The notes beneath the pieces are model-generated. The model saw nothing but the letters and a program-made list of their open reading frames with translations. It did not search any database and was not told where the DNA came from. A DNA stretch of 64,000 bases from Formicarius rufipectus (taxonomy: Eukaryota > Chordata > Aves > Passeriformes > Formicariidae): positions 4,085,610 to 4,149,609 of the forward strand of contig VXAU01000760.1 of the NCBI GenBank assembly GCA_013399695.1, given 5' to 3'. The translations under genes were made by a program, and so were the position numbers. Position 1 is the stretch's first letter; the number at the start of each line of letters is the position of its first letter. Shown one piece after another: positions 12,401 to 23,981 of the stretch.

Positions 12401-14791
12401 CTGTGCTTATACCACTGCAGATTGTTAATTACATTCACATTTCCCATTAAGCAGATGTGTTCCTACATTCTTTTACATTAAACTAGATTTGAAATAAAAC
12501 TATGAAGTACATAAAACCCCAAAGACAACCATAAATCTTCTTGGCACTGGAAGCAATGACTACAGCCAGCAGGGCTCTCAGATTGCTCATGGTATTAGGT
12601 CTTTTATGCATTCTTCTAAGAAGATGCTTTGCATCCAGCAAGACTAGATTGTGCAAAACAGAATGAATTATAGATAAAAACAAACAGCAAATCACGAAGA
12701 GCGTGTCATAAACTTAGAGAAAATTAAAATTTAAGTTCTGCAAAGGCAAGTGCGTCCTGGGAAACCAACACAACCGTTGTACATGTCAAGCATGTAATTT
12801 TGGCAGGTGTTAGCTCCATTGTTAGGGAAATCATTGAGATATTTTAGGGTATATCTCACATAATTTAACTTAAACAATGGCAAAAACATTCTATTTAATG
12901 AATAGACACCTTCTAGTTTTATTTTGTGCTAGCCATGAATCAGTTTCTCGGCTGGTAAGTTCTCTCACGCAACTAAGAGGCTAAAGAGCTAAGAAAGCTC
13001 ATTGAGCTAAACAAGTACTAAGGACTCCCTGGAGTAGGAGGCTGGACACAAACTATCTACATTTTGGTCACTGTTTCTGAGGTTTCAGTGAGCTACAGCA
13101 GCCCAGCAGGCTTCCTGGCACAGCCTTGATGGCACTCCAGAGGGTCACTGGGGACATTCCTCATTTACTCAAGGTCTAGAAAATGCAGGAGCAGTTTGTA
13201 ACTCATGAAAATAGACGCAATTGCATTTCTAGAGAAAAAAACCAGTATTTAGAGAGAAAATGTACTCAGATATCTTTATAGAAATATATTTACTTTTTTT
13301 TTTTTTTTTAATATACTTAGAGGAACTGGGAATCCTGCTAATTCCAGACCTCTGGCTGCTATTAATTGATAGACACAAAGAAATTAGTTATAAAAATGGA
13401 CAAACGCCATGAAAATATACCAAATTAGGCTATTTATCAAAGGCTTTAACTCGCAAACTGACAATAAATGGAAAAGGACTACATTTTGATATGATGTTAC
13501 ACATAGTAAATTTGAACATACTGTTTACATAAGTCGAGTTCAATATGCTAAATTTATAAAATAAAACTCATAGTAAAGCAGAAAAACGAAACTGGACTAT
13601 GAAATAGGACACTGTATGTGAATGAATAATTTATCTGGATACCAGCCAGCTGGTACAGCAGAGTAGCACTTATTTCTAAATGCATCTTGCAATAATTATG
13701 CTCATACATTACCTCAAGCATTTTTAAAATTCATTTTTGGGGAATAAAACAGATAATTATTCCAGATGTTAGCGCTACCATGTATATATAGATTTCTGTG
13801 GCAATTTAATTATTGTTGTTACAATTCAAAACACCATTCCTCTATCAAACATGCTTATTGAGAATTTAAATCAGAAAATGGTAGCAGATGAACTAAAAGT
13901 GAATTCACTAAACATGCCAGATTTTCTGTGTTCAGAGTAGGCTCACAGCTGTTAATATTTACTCAACAGTTACTATTGCTTTTATCTCCCGAATGAATAT
14001 TAATAAAACCAAAGATTAACTGTGCATATTTGTGCTTTAAATGACTTATTAAATAAAAAATAAAATTTATAGAAGGTAAGAGGGTACACAGGACCTAAAT
14101 CACAGTGGCCAATTTGGTTTTATAAAAGCAGAACACAGACTGCAAATTTGACAAATTTGGTTCTTCTTTTATGATATTACTGAATCACACAAAAAAATCC
14201 ACAGTGGCCAGTGGAATTGCTATCTTAATCTCTCAGTGCAGTGTTACGTAAGGCAAAAAGATGTACAGGAAAACTTCCAAGCATTACCAAATTACTCTGT
14301 TCTGTTTCTCCTCATAATTACGCTCAGATAATTCCATTGCACTGACCAGTGTATTCTGAGTGACCAATTATTAAGATGTGTAGAGATAAGCACCAGATTA
14401 AATCAGACCTAAGACGAAAACAAGATTGAAGACTTAAACTAGAACACATTGGTCTGGAGATTGGAGATCCCAAGTGTCCATCACATGGCCCTTTTCTGAC
14501 AAAGAAACATTCTTCTAGAGTGACAGTTGGATGCAGTACAAATTACCTGATACCTAATTGGAATAATTGTTTCTATTGCCAGGGCAGGGTATGAATTGTT
14601 GCATCATCTGTTATTTTCTTACTTGAAGTGCTTGATTTTTAGGTATAGCAAATAACTGTACTGCTATCTCAGAACACCTGGGAGCTTCAGAAGCCTGTGA
14701 CACAGAAGCCAGGTACGCATGTTATTTACCTTGTATTTGTATTAGTATGGGATTGCCACACTGCAGGAAGGTGGAGGTGAGTTCCCCTTAC
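9447..14791 (-). other. DNER: DNER intron 5
   Basis: This 5.3-kb intron divides an EGF repeat in phase 0. A T16 homopolymer lies near 13294-13309. The stretch from about 13330 to 14050 is AT-rich and non-repetitive, with several TAAT-type motifs, and is a candidate conserved non-coding segment. No other feature was recognised. Confidence 0.9.
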
Positions 14792-14937
14792 CTCCTCTGG
14801 TTTGGTGATACATTTGCCTTTCCCTGAGCACTGCAGGTTGTCTGAATGGCTTCCCACGGGCAGGCAGGTACTGACCTTCACTGTCACAGTCAAGCGCAGA
14901 GCCACAATGCACTTAGTGACTGAATCATTCAAAAAAC
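14792..14937 (-). CDS. DNER: DNER exon 5 (start of an EGF repeat)
   Basis: This 146-nt exon completes a Gly codon after the acceptor AAAG and ends in phase 0 on a Glu codon before the donor GTAAGG. It encodes FLNDSVTK and VALRLTV, then the first half of an EGF repeat with cysteines at STC, LQC and GKC. The NDS triplet is a glycosylation sequon shared with human DNER. The repeat is completed by three cysteines in exon 6, so intron 5 cuts through an EGF module rather than flanking it. The acceptor is unusual: an uninterrupted run of 18 T on the gene strand lies just before AAAG, with a further six T immediately inside the exon. Confidence 0.95.
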
Positions 14938-14941
14938 CTTT

Positions 14942-14959
14942 AAAAAAAAAAAAAAAAAA
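14942..14959. repeat. A18 homopolymer at exon 5 acceptor
   Basis: Eighteen A on the plus strand form a T18 run on the gene strand, separated from exon 5 only by AAAG. It serves as the pyrimidine tract of the acceptor. Confidence 0.95.
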
Positions 14960-16629
14960 GGAAAGAGTCTTATCATATGACAAAATACACTGATGCATGT
15001 TAATGCTCTTCAGCTAGACAAACAAATCAAACTGATTTGAAATAAACTGTCAACTAAGAACAACATTGCTCATACTTAATACACACCTATCTGAATTCAA
15101 TGCATGTAAATACAAATTAGAATACAAATTGGAAATAAATGTTCATTATATTGATTAATAAGAGAAAGGCAGGATGGTGAAACAGATCTATTTCCAGAGT
15201 TCTAATCTGTAATCATTTTTAGGTTTCAAATAAACAAATGCTTATGCCTCCTATCTTTTTGTTAAGTTAAAAATATATTTAAGGTTTTTAATGAGAAGGA
15301 ACATCAAAATAAAATTTTGTTAAGAAATACTTTAAAATGAATTCATAAAAGTTATTTCAGAGATAAAAAGCACAGGGATTCATTGCATTGGTAAAAGATG
15401 GAGAATCACTTTGCCTTTGTTTTTATGAAAGGCACAAGAATACACAAACACAACTTGACAGCATTTCTTTGTGTACTTGCAACGCAAGTATTATCGAATA
15501 TCTGATCTGATCTCTCTAAAGGGGATATAGCAGGTAGGGATGAATACAATATGGAAATGGGAACAATTGACAAGGAAGAGAAAAATGCATAAATCTCTTG
15601 CTAGCAGCTGTAATTGCATGAAACTAAAAGCATTGAGAGTTGGAAGCTATTAAAACACACTGGAGCTTAACAACATCACTATCAGCCATTCTCCTACCAG
15701 ATATGTCTGGAAAATAAAATAAAAGACAGTAGGAAAGATAAACCAGGGCACATACACAGACCATGAAATATACAATTAAGTCAGAGTTCTTTTCAAACTA
15801 GATAGATTCTGCTCCTGTACTTCCCTCGTGCTCGAACTGCACTGTTCCAGCACAGGGATCAGACTCCTGCGCTACTACCCTTCCAGGTGTGTCTGTTTGG
15901 AGAGCTGGTGGCAGAATAAATGTGCACGGACATAAAATGGGTGAGTTTGGCATAGTGTATATACTGTATGGAGAATATATGCCAAAAATAAAAAAGCCAC
16001 CAAAGATTCTTCCATAAATTGTCAAATTTGACTTCACTATCCTTAGTGTAGGTTGGCTCCAAAGGGTGTAAAAGTGTAGTACCAGTATGGAATTTTACAG
16101 ACACAGAACTACTGCAGGATTCTTCTTTTCTTCAGAAATTAGTAGAGAGAGATTTTAAGGAAAAAAAAAATGGATTTTTTAAAAAAAGTTAAATATCCTT
16201 AATTTTAAAAAGAATGACAGCATATAGATACAAGAAGTGCATGAAAACTTTTTTTCTAAAATTTTCCACTTTAAATTCTAAAATCCATTTACAGCCTAAC
16301 CCTTCTAAGGAGCTTCGAAGATGCAGTCTAGCTCCTTGCATTATAGACTGGAAATGGCAAAACATTTAGTCAAGTAGGAAAAAAAATAGTACAACAAAAT
16401 ATTTATTATGAATGGGAATAAACAAGAGCTTCATGAAACACTCTGATCTTCAAGTGAATTTTCCTTCAGAACAGCTGCGAAGCATTACTTACATTCTGCA
16501 TACAAAAGTGTCAAGCATGACTAATTCTATAGATTCCACAGAAAATCACATGGAAGACTTCCATTCTTTCTTCTTCATTTTTAGATGTCACTTTTTAAAA
16601 TGCTGCTTTCTTTCAACAATTAGTGTCTA

Positions 16630-16663
16630 TGATCCCTAAACCCTAAATGATCCCTAAATCCTA
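16630..16663. repeat. 18-bp tandem duplication
   Basis: Two copies of a TGATCCCTAAA unit with period 18 in intron 4. The CCCTAAACCCTAAA inside is coincidentally like a plant telomere unit. Confidence 0.8.
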
Positions 16664-17292
16664 TATGAGGAAAATCTCCAGTCCAACATAGACGTCATCA
16701 GCTTGAGTACAGCCTTTACAAGTTAGCTAAATATTCTAATGGATCAGATTTAAAAAAAAAAAAAAAAAATGTTTTGGGTATAGTTCCAAATGTCTAATGG
16801 TCTGTTTTGGCTAGTGAAGATTATTGTAATCTGATGACCTCCTCAGAGCTAGCCAATTTATTCTGGCCTCAATACATACCCCATTTTTACCCACCCATCT
16901 GTTCAAAGAGGCAGCCAGAATTATTTTCTTTAACAACTGAATGCAATTGTCACTGCCAGTCCCGCAATTATATGTGAATGCTTGGAAGAATGTGGTATTT
17001 AGAAAATGTCTTTGGGTTCACATTTGCTTGTCTGAAGCAGATTGTTACATATTCTTCAGGACAGTTCCCTAAAGAAATATTAAATCAACCTTCTTTGTAC
17101 TTCGAATCTTGTTACTATTTTGGTATCAAAAGCCCTTCGGCAAACCACTGAAAAAATCATTAATTCTCACAGGAATGCCACATATTTTCCTGTAATTCCT
17201 AATTATTTCACCTAATTTCCAAACACTAGGAAAATACAAACATGGATATTTACTTTCACTCCACAGAAGTAGCATAGAACCTTCTGAGACCT

Positions 17293-17415
17293 CTAGGTTT
17301 TAAGGCTAAAAGAAGCTTGTCTGACCACCTAAATATAACTCTCTGCTTAACTCAGGTCATAGCATTTCAATTAATTCCTTACCCAACTCCCATAACAGCA
17401 ACAGAATTAGACTGA
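17293..17415. mobile_element. Probable old CR1/L3-type LINE fragment
   Basis: AGGTTTTAAGGCTAAAAGAAG, then TTGTCTGACCACCT and CTCAGGTCATAGCATTTCA resemble a sequence common in turtle, crocodile and bird genomes (an amniote CR1-like element) that reads roughly GGCCAGAAGGGACC, GTCTGACCTCCT and CAGGCCATAGAACTTC. The match is from memory and degraded, so family and orientation are uncertain. Confidence 0.5.
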
Positions 17416-19277
17416 GTTTTCGGTTCTATTTTTAACTTCTAGTTAGGAGAAGAATTTCAGAAGCATATTTACAGCTACCTTCATCTAAGGTCTGGAGAGA
17501 AACATTACAGCAGTTCATATCAGAAGGTAATTTTGTTCAGCTCAGCTTTGCTAGTTTTCTAAAGCTAGTTAAAACATAATGGCATCAAAGCAGTTTCAGT
17601 TACAGAAATCAGTTGCATTATTCACAGCAATGTTATCGAAACAATTCTAAAGTCTAATAAATCTTAATGTGATATGAGTACTCATTTAAATTGCAAAGAG
17701 GGCAGTCTCAGGCATTGTGCACACATATGTGATAGTCAGAGAAACCCCTGCGTGATTTCACTGGCAGGATGTGTGGTAAAGTACACTACAGCTCATCTCT
17801 CCCTGGTATCTTCACCTACTTATGTCTAGGAGCACAAAGGATGTATGATTCTGTTTCATTCCCATCAGAAAAGTTAAGAATGAAAAATAAGGAGTAAAGT
17901 CAAAACAAAAGATTGCAGGTGTCACCATTATGTGCAGGTGTTTTCAGCAAGATCATATTATGCCATTCAGATTACCACCACTTGGACATTGTGTGCAGAC
18001 TTTCTAGACTACACAAACTGATTTGCTCCCTTCACAAGCTGCATTTCTGAACAATCTCCTCCTTTTAAGCACAGCAAGGTCTGCAAACTGGTCCACAGCA
18101 GACAGACTGAAGCTAAAAGACCAGCAAGTAAGATCACTATCTTATTGCATATAGTGTTAATGAAAGGCATAACACGTCACTGCAAATGGTTAACTAACTC
18201 TTGGTGCGCACCCAAAGCTCTGTCACACACAAACACTTGCCTTTTGCTTTTGGCTTAAATGTACTTCTCTATTGCACACAGAGAATATATGTATTCCAAC
18301 AGATACTCACCTGTGGTTGAAATAATAGATTATCATTTCAGTTCCCTACATTAAAGTTCCAGTTCACAAAAATATAGGTCTTTCAGTCCACCTAGAGGTT
18401 TCTTGGATGAGTGAGAATGACTGCCAAGGGGATTGGGCACTCACTCACAATGAAGTATCAGTCCTTCAGTTTTAAACTTATTTTTAGCCTGGTTTCCCAA
18501 GGAAATGAGACAGCAGTGGGATGTCTATCAGTTTCCATCTGTTCTCTTTTTCTCTCTCAACACCTTCCCACACCAAAAACTTTTGGGGTCAGTAGCCAAC
18601 TTCAACATTTTGCAAAGCAGTGAAGTTCTCAAAGACACTAAGTGCCTACAGCTTCCCTGCACAGGATACAGCTCTGGCACCAAGGACATTGGTAAGTCAA
18701 AATGGGTAGGAAAGCAAAACAGGGCCCTAGAATAAGGTGATGTCATTTCTCCACCCCATTCCCAGTGTACAGTACAGTTGTATATTCATATTTGGAAAAG
18801 GGGGAACTGGGATATTATTCAAGTGGAAGAAAAACAGAGTGTCAGTCCTTCAACAACAAAGCAGTGGCATTTGGTGTGCCTGCATCACATCTTAACTTCA
18901 TGTCCTGCAGTCACATAATGAAGCTACAATACTTCCCCAGCAGATTTCAGCTTCTAGAAACAACACTGTTGTCATCAGAGCATATCAAAGTATAGTTTAT
19001 TAGCCTTAGTGGTCCAGGATAGAGGCTACAGGACAGCTCATCCACAGATGATGGATAGTCATGGAATTAACCTAACATGCAAAAGAGTCAAGAGGAGTTT
19101 TCTGTTTGACCGTGTCTCACATGACATGACAAAATGTTATCCAACAAGCTAAACAGGAGTGGTTTAATATGCTCAACCTTTTCTTTTGTAGGCATTGAAC
19201 TTTGCAGATGTAAGAATACTTTAAAGAAAGGAAGCTAGGTAAGAAAGAGAATGGTATTTTGATTACAGTACTCATTA

Positions 19278-19310
19278 GAAAAAGAAGAAAAAAAGAAAGA
19301 AAGAAAAAAG
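19278..19310. repeat. Purine-only GAAA-type repeat
   Basis: Imperfect GAAA/AGAA units form a purine-only stretch of about 33 bases in intron 4. Confidence 0.85.
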
Positions 19311-21179
19311 GATACCTGAATTCTAGTTCTCCTAAAATGTTTTATGTCCAAGTTTCATCCAAAGATTATTTCATGTCCGTAACACACTGTCCATGTATCA
19401 TATGATATAGCTAACATTCAAGACTATGAAAATTACTATGCAAACAGGAGTCTATACTAATCACCACCAACCTTCAGTGACTTTTTTAATCTAGGTATTT
19501 AGTAAATTAACTATATAAACCAATTTCCCTCTCTTATGGCATTGCATATCACAATCTTCAATAGTTATTCGTTGATCAAATCTAAGCAAACTCAATCCTT
19601 CACTGGTTCATAGAAGTCATGTTCAACTCATTTTAGAGACCTAACAAATGAAAAAGCATAACAAGATATTCTCATGTTGCCTTTGATTCTGAAAATTCAC
19701 CTGTACACACTGAAGTCGTAAAGACCTACTTTGGATTTACAAATGGACAAACATTTATCCCCCTTTCCATGACCTTTATACTCAGGGTCATTAAGGCCCA
19801 TCAATACCCTCAGGGCCCTGACACCAATACTGTTCCCCAAGATTTGAAGAATGGGTCAGGGAACCTTTCCCAGTCTGATCAGGATGATTATCATCCATAA
19901 GCAGAAAACAAGAAGTGAGAAACAGGTAATCAATGCCATTCTCAATCTTTGAGGCAGTACTTCAGAGCCATCAGCACTGCTCAGAACATCTGAGATCATT
20001 CTGTAATGATGCTGCTAAGCAACACAGCATCTGGGGATACAAAAATACAGCTGCAATAACAAAATTGCTATTTTGTCCACAAATAGCACTATTTATAGGT
20101 GGTACAACTCTCCCAAATTCTATACAGATCAGCAAGTTTACTGTGCTTTATCACAGAAGCCTTGGTCAGATACTGGTTTTGGAAGTATACAAAGATTTTG
20201 GTGAGAATCAATTCAAGAACTGTTTCAAAGATTTGATTTTTCAAAAATTTACATGAAATAAATCTAAAAAATTTTTTTCTGGTTGTTGGCATTTTTTTCT
20301 TCTCCAAATTGATATCATAGTCACAATCAGTTTAAAAATAGAAATGCTTTCTTCCTTTGCTACCAACACTGGAAACTCAGCCTGGTTTCCTAAAAATCAA
20401 GCATACACTTTTCTCTCAGGCACAATTCCTTAAAGGTAAGTGTACTGCTGGACCAGTTACATTCTCAGTAACATTACTGCAATTCTACTGCAGGTAGATT
20501 GACAATGAGAGTGTAACATAAAGCAAAATTTGGGCAGAAACAGTACGCAGCTTGACTTTCAAGCTGGAGCTCAGTTTTGCAGGACTGACAGTTTAAATGT
20601 ATTTATGAACTGAGCAAACCAGTTGAATTCACTTAGCATAGAAAAATCCCCAAACACGTGTTCCATTACATTTCCCCTATAATAAATAGCAATCTCTGAA
20701 TTTCATTGTTACTTAAACAATTATCCAACTTAATGGTTTTACTGGACCAAAACCCATGACAGAACTATGAAATAGTTAGCTAGCAAGAGTACATTTACAA
20801 AACTACTCACATACAGCTTGTTGAGGAGATGTGACAGTAGCTCAGAGCGTGACCTTCTGCCACAGCTTCAAGGACTCTGCTTATAGTCCAAAATAATGGT
20901 GGAAGCACAGCGAAGGGTGGCAAGGCTAATCTTCTAAAAGATTTCCTGTATCACAATTTCCCATTTTGTGCTTATTTGTCAGCATTTCAACAATGCTGCC
21001 AAGCTGGCAGTCAACTATTTTGGGCATAAATGCAGACCACCGGAATCTCTGATACCACATTTCACAAGAGCAGTTAAGTGTGGTGGAATACGAATGACAC
21101 AGCTGGGAGTGCAATATAGGATGGCAAGGGTGGCTAGGATTTATCTGGAGTGACTTAGAGGTATCACTTAGATATATCT

Positions 21180-21310
21180 ATAGTCTCAAAGCATTTTACA
21201 AGCATTACTAAAATGTGTCCCTCGATGTCCTCAATTGGTATCCTTATTTCACAGATCAGGTTAAGCAATCTGTCCAAGTGCATCTCCCAGTGCAAACAAC
21301 CATGTGATCA
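21180..21310 (-). mobile_element. MIR-like ancient SINE, reverse
   Basis: CAAAGCATTTTACAAGCATT, TATCCTTATTTCACAGATCA, AGGTTAAGCAATCTGTCCAA follow the reverse complement of a MIR core (GCGCTTTACATG, ATCCCCATTTTACAGATGAG, AGGTTAAGTAACTTGCCCAA). It is heavily diverged and lies in intron 4, in the same orientation as DNER. Confidence 0.65.
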
Positions 21311-23746
21311 ACTGAACACAAATATCTTGACTGTGAACTGGTCACAAAAGCCATACTTGAAGGAGAAATCTTAAAATTAAATAAATAAACAAAAGTTGTT
21401 TCACCAAGCAGATGGACCACCAAAGACAGACTAGAAAAATAATTTCCCACTGTTACTTGTTAGAAGTACTGGTGATTAAAAGTTAATTTTGATAATTTAA
21501 CAATCACAGATGACTCTAAAAAGTAAAAGTTACTGGAATGCTAGCTTAAAAGATAATACAATGTAAATAGTCTAATGTTCATAACTACTTATATGTGTGA
21601 TGAGGCACATGCAACTTGATCACAAAGGACAGGATATTTATTTTAGTACATTTATAAGGACACCAGTCCTTAATACCTTGTCTTATATAGGCCAGCAGCA
21701 TTCTTTAGAATGGTTCAGATTTCAACCGAATGCTTCATTTTTTGCCTTATAAGGTCATCTTTTTTAAAAAAATCATTGAAATTAACACTTCGTTGCACCT
21801 TTTTAGCTGCTTGTGCTTCCACTGCTGCAGCTATTGTTTACCAAAAGGCCATTTTCTGCAAGGTTGGCTCTTGTGCCCAGGACCCCAGGGAAATGTTCCA
21901 CTGAACAGGATGCTCAATGCTGCAGACAATAGGGTCCTTCCAGGCAAATGACACACTAAAAAACAAGAGCCCCCTGAGCTGCAGCAGTCGTCACCGAAGC
22001 GCCCCACCAGCGCGGCTGCCGTGCACAGGGAGTCACGCACATGGATGTTCGTCAGCTGAGCAGCACAAGTGCCTGAACACTCCAACCACAGCATGTGCAG
22101 GGAGATCTAATTTAGTCCAGAGTGCAAGAAGGTTAGGTCAAATGACTGCACATATGCCATCGGCTGGGAGCTCACACAGATGCTCTGCTGGCACTTGTTA
22201 AAGCTAGAGTAACTTCATTACATCTCCTAATATGAAATAAAATTGTCCTATTTAATTTTTTTAAGTGAAAACAATTTCAAGACACAGTAAACTGCTTTCT
22301 TTTGATAGAAAGATGTGCATGTCTTACGGGCATATAACAACACAAAATGCACCATCCCAAAGCCCCAGCTGCAACTTTCTCCAAATCAGAAATTCTACAT
22401 CCAAATAAAAAAGAGTTAGAAAAGACTGACTTGTTTCAAAATATCTCTCTAGATTTTTTTTCCACATAGCATTTTTACACTGTTTCCTTTTGGCAACACA
22501 ATATAGCTGCAGTCATACTAGCGGTGACCACCTGTTAATGCACGATGAGATCTTGCAAGGAGATTCGTTAAATAACCAAAGTGCATCAAAAGAGTAAATA
22601 ACTTCTCAGGGCAGAAACAGAAAATACTTTATTGCATTAGAAAGGCAGAACAGCATTTTGGACAGGAAAATACTGTCCTTTCTGACAGAGAACAACATGG
22701 GTCACACACTTATTAAAAAGCAACAGATCCTCTTGTGCATGAGAAGCCAAGCATTAGTTTTCCTTTTTAAGCAAAGCATCAGAAGGTTTAGTGGAATTCA
22801 AGCAAGTTGCCTTACAGGTGCTGGCATTTGAATGGCATCCATATTCATCTCACCATGAAGATGCCAGAGCAGCCATTTTCAAGTGAGTTTGTACAGCTAC
22901 CAGTTTTATTTAAGGAAATACTTTTGAAATACTTGAATAAGCATAGTTTAAAATAGCTAGTGGTATTGATCTGGGCATATTGGATAAAACCAGATTATAT
23001 GCCTGGTCTACATCAGTTTTTGTTTGCTGTGATGAAAATAAGCATTATCATTTAAAGACTGTTCTGGAGGATTTATTTTCTAGTCAGATAAAAACATTAC
23101 TTCATATAAATGTTAAACCTTCTACCTTATTATCTGCAAGGTCTTATCTGAAAAATAGAAATTTTGCTTATATATTTCTTCCTCTGATTTTATAAGCAGA
23201 CAATGAGCTAAAAAGCTAGTGTAGCAATATCTCTTGAAATCTGTTTTGAAACAGCATCGTGGAAGTGCTAAATAAAGCACAAAGTCAAAAAGCAAGTAGT
23301 TTCAAACTATTTGCAAGTATTACTTTTTACATTTATAGATTTACAACCTTTTAAACATATCATCTATGGGAAAATGAAGGCAAAATAATAACACCCAACT
23401 GTTTGTTTTACTGTTTCTCTGAAAGAGTTCCCATCATTGCAACTTTAGCAGTGGGCACACCAAGGCAGAAAAGCAATTTTTCCTACATTTTATCATGAAA
23501 GCTGATGAGAAGCAGGATTTTTTCAACAGAAATAATATCCTAACAGCTATTATAGACCTGAAAAAATAATTTCATTTTTTAATGTTGTTAGGAGAAAGAA
23601 AGGAAATAGACTGCTTGCACAGAATCAGCACTGCCAGCTTCACACTCGACATTATGCCCAAGCCCCCCAAATAAATGCTTCTTAAAACTAAGCAATAATC
23701 ACATAACAGGCAATTTCATACTGGTATGAGAAGGAAAATGGTATGA

Positions 23747-23981
23747 AGCTGTGTCAGGTTGGATATTAGGAAAAGGTTCTTCCCCCAGAGGGTGGTTGGG
23801 CACTGAACAGGCCCCCCAGGGCAGTGGCCACAGCACCAGGACTGACTGAGCTCAAGCATTTGGACAAAGCTCTCAGGCACAGGATGTGACTCCTGGGGAT
23901 GGTTCTGTGCAGGGTCAGGGGTTGGACTTTGATAACTGATCCCAGTGGGTCCCTTCCAACTCAGAATATTCTATGATTCTA
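23747..23981 (+). mobile_element. CR1 LINE 3' end
   Basis: This is a 5'-truncated chicken-repeat-1 LINE. It begins at GTGTCAGGTTGGATATTAGG, continues through AAAAGGTTCTTCCCCCAGAG and GGGTCCCTTCCAACTCAG, and ends with the diagnostic tail ATTCTATGATTCTAT. Only the 3' untranslated end and final part remain, so it encodes nothing. It lies antisense to DNER in intron 4. It has few apparent changes from the consensus I recall and looks like the youngest CR1 copy here. Confidence 0.93.

Noticed and set aside
16630..16663. CCCTAAACCCTAAA resembling a telomere repeat
   Set aside because: It is only two units inside an 18-bp local duplication, and the vertebrate telomere unit is CCCTAA, so it is coincidence.
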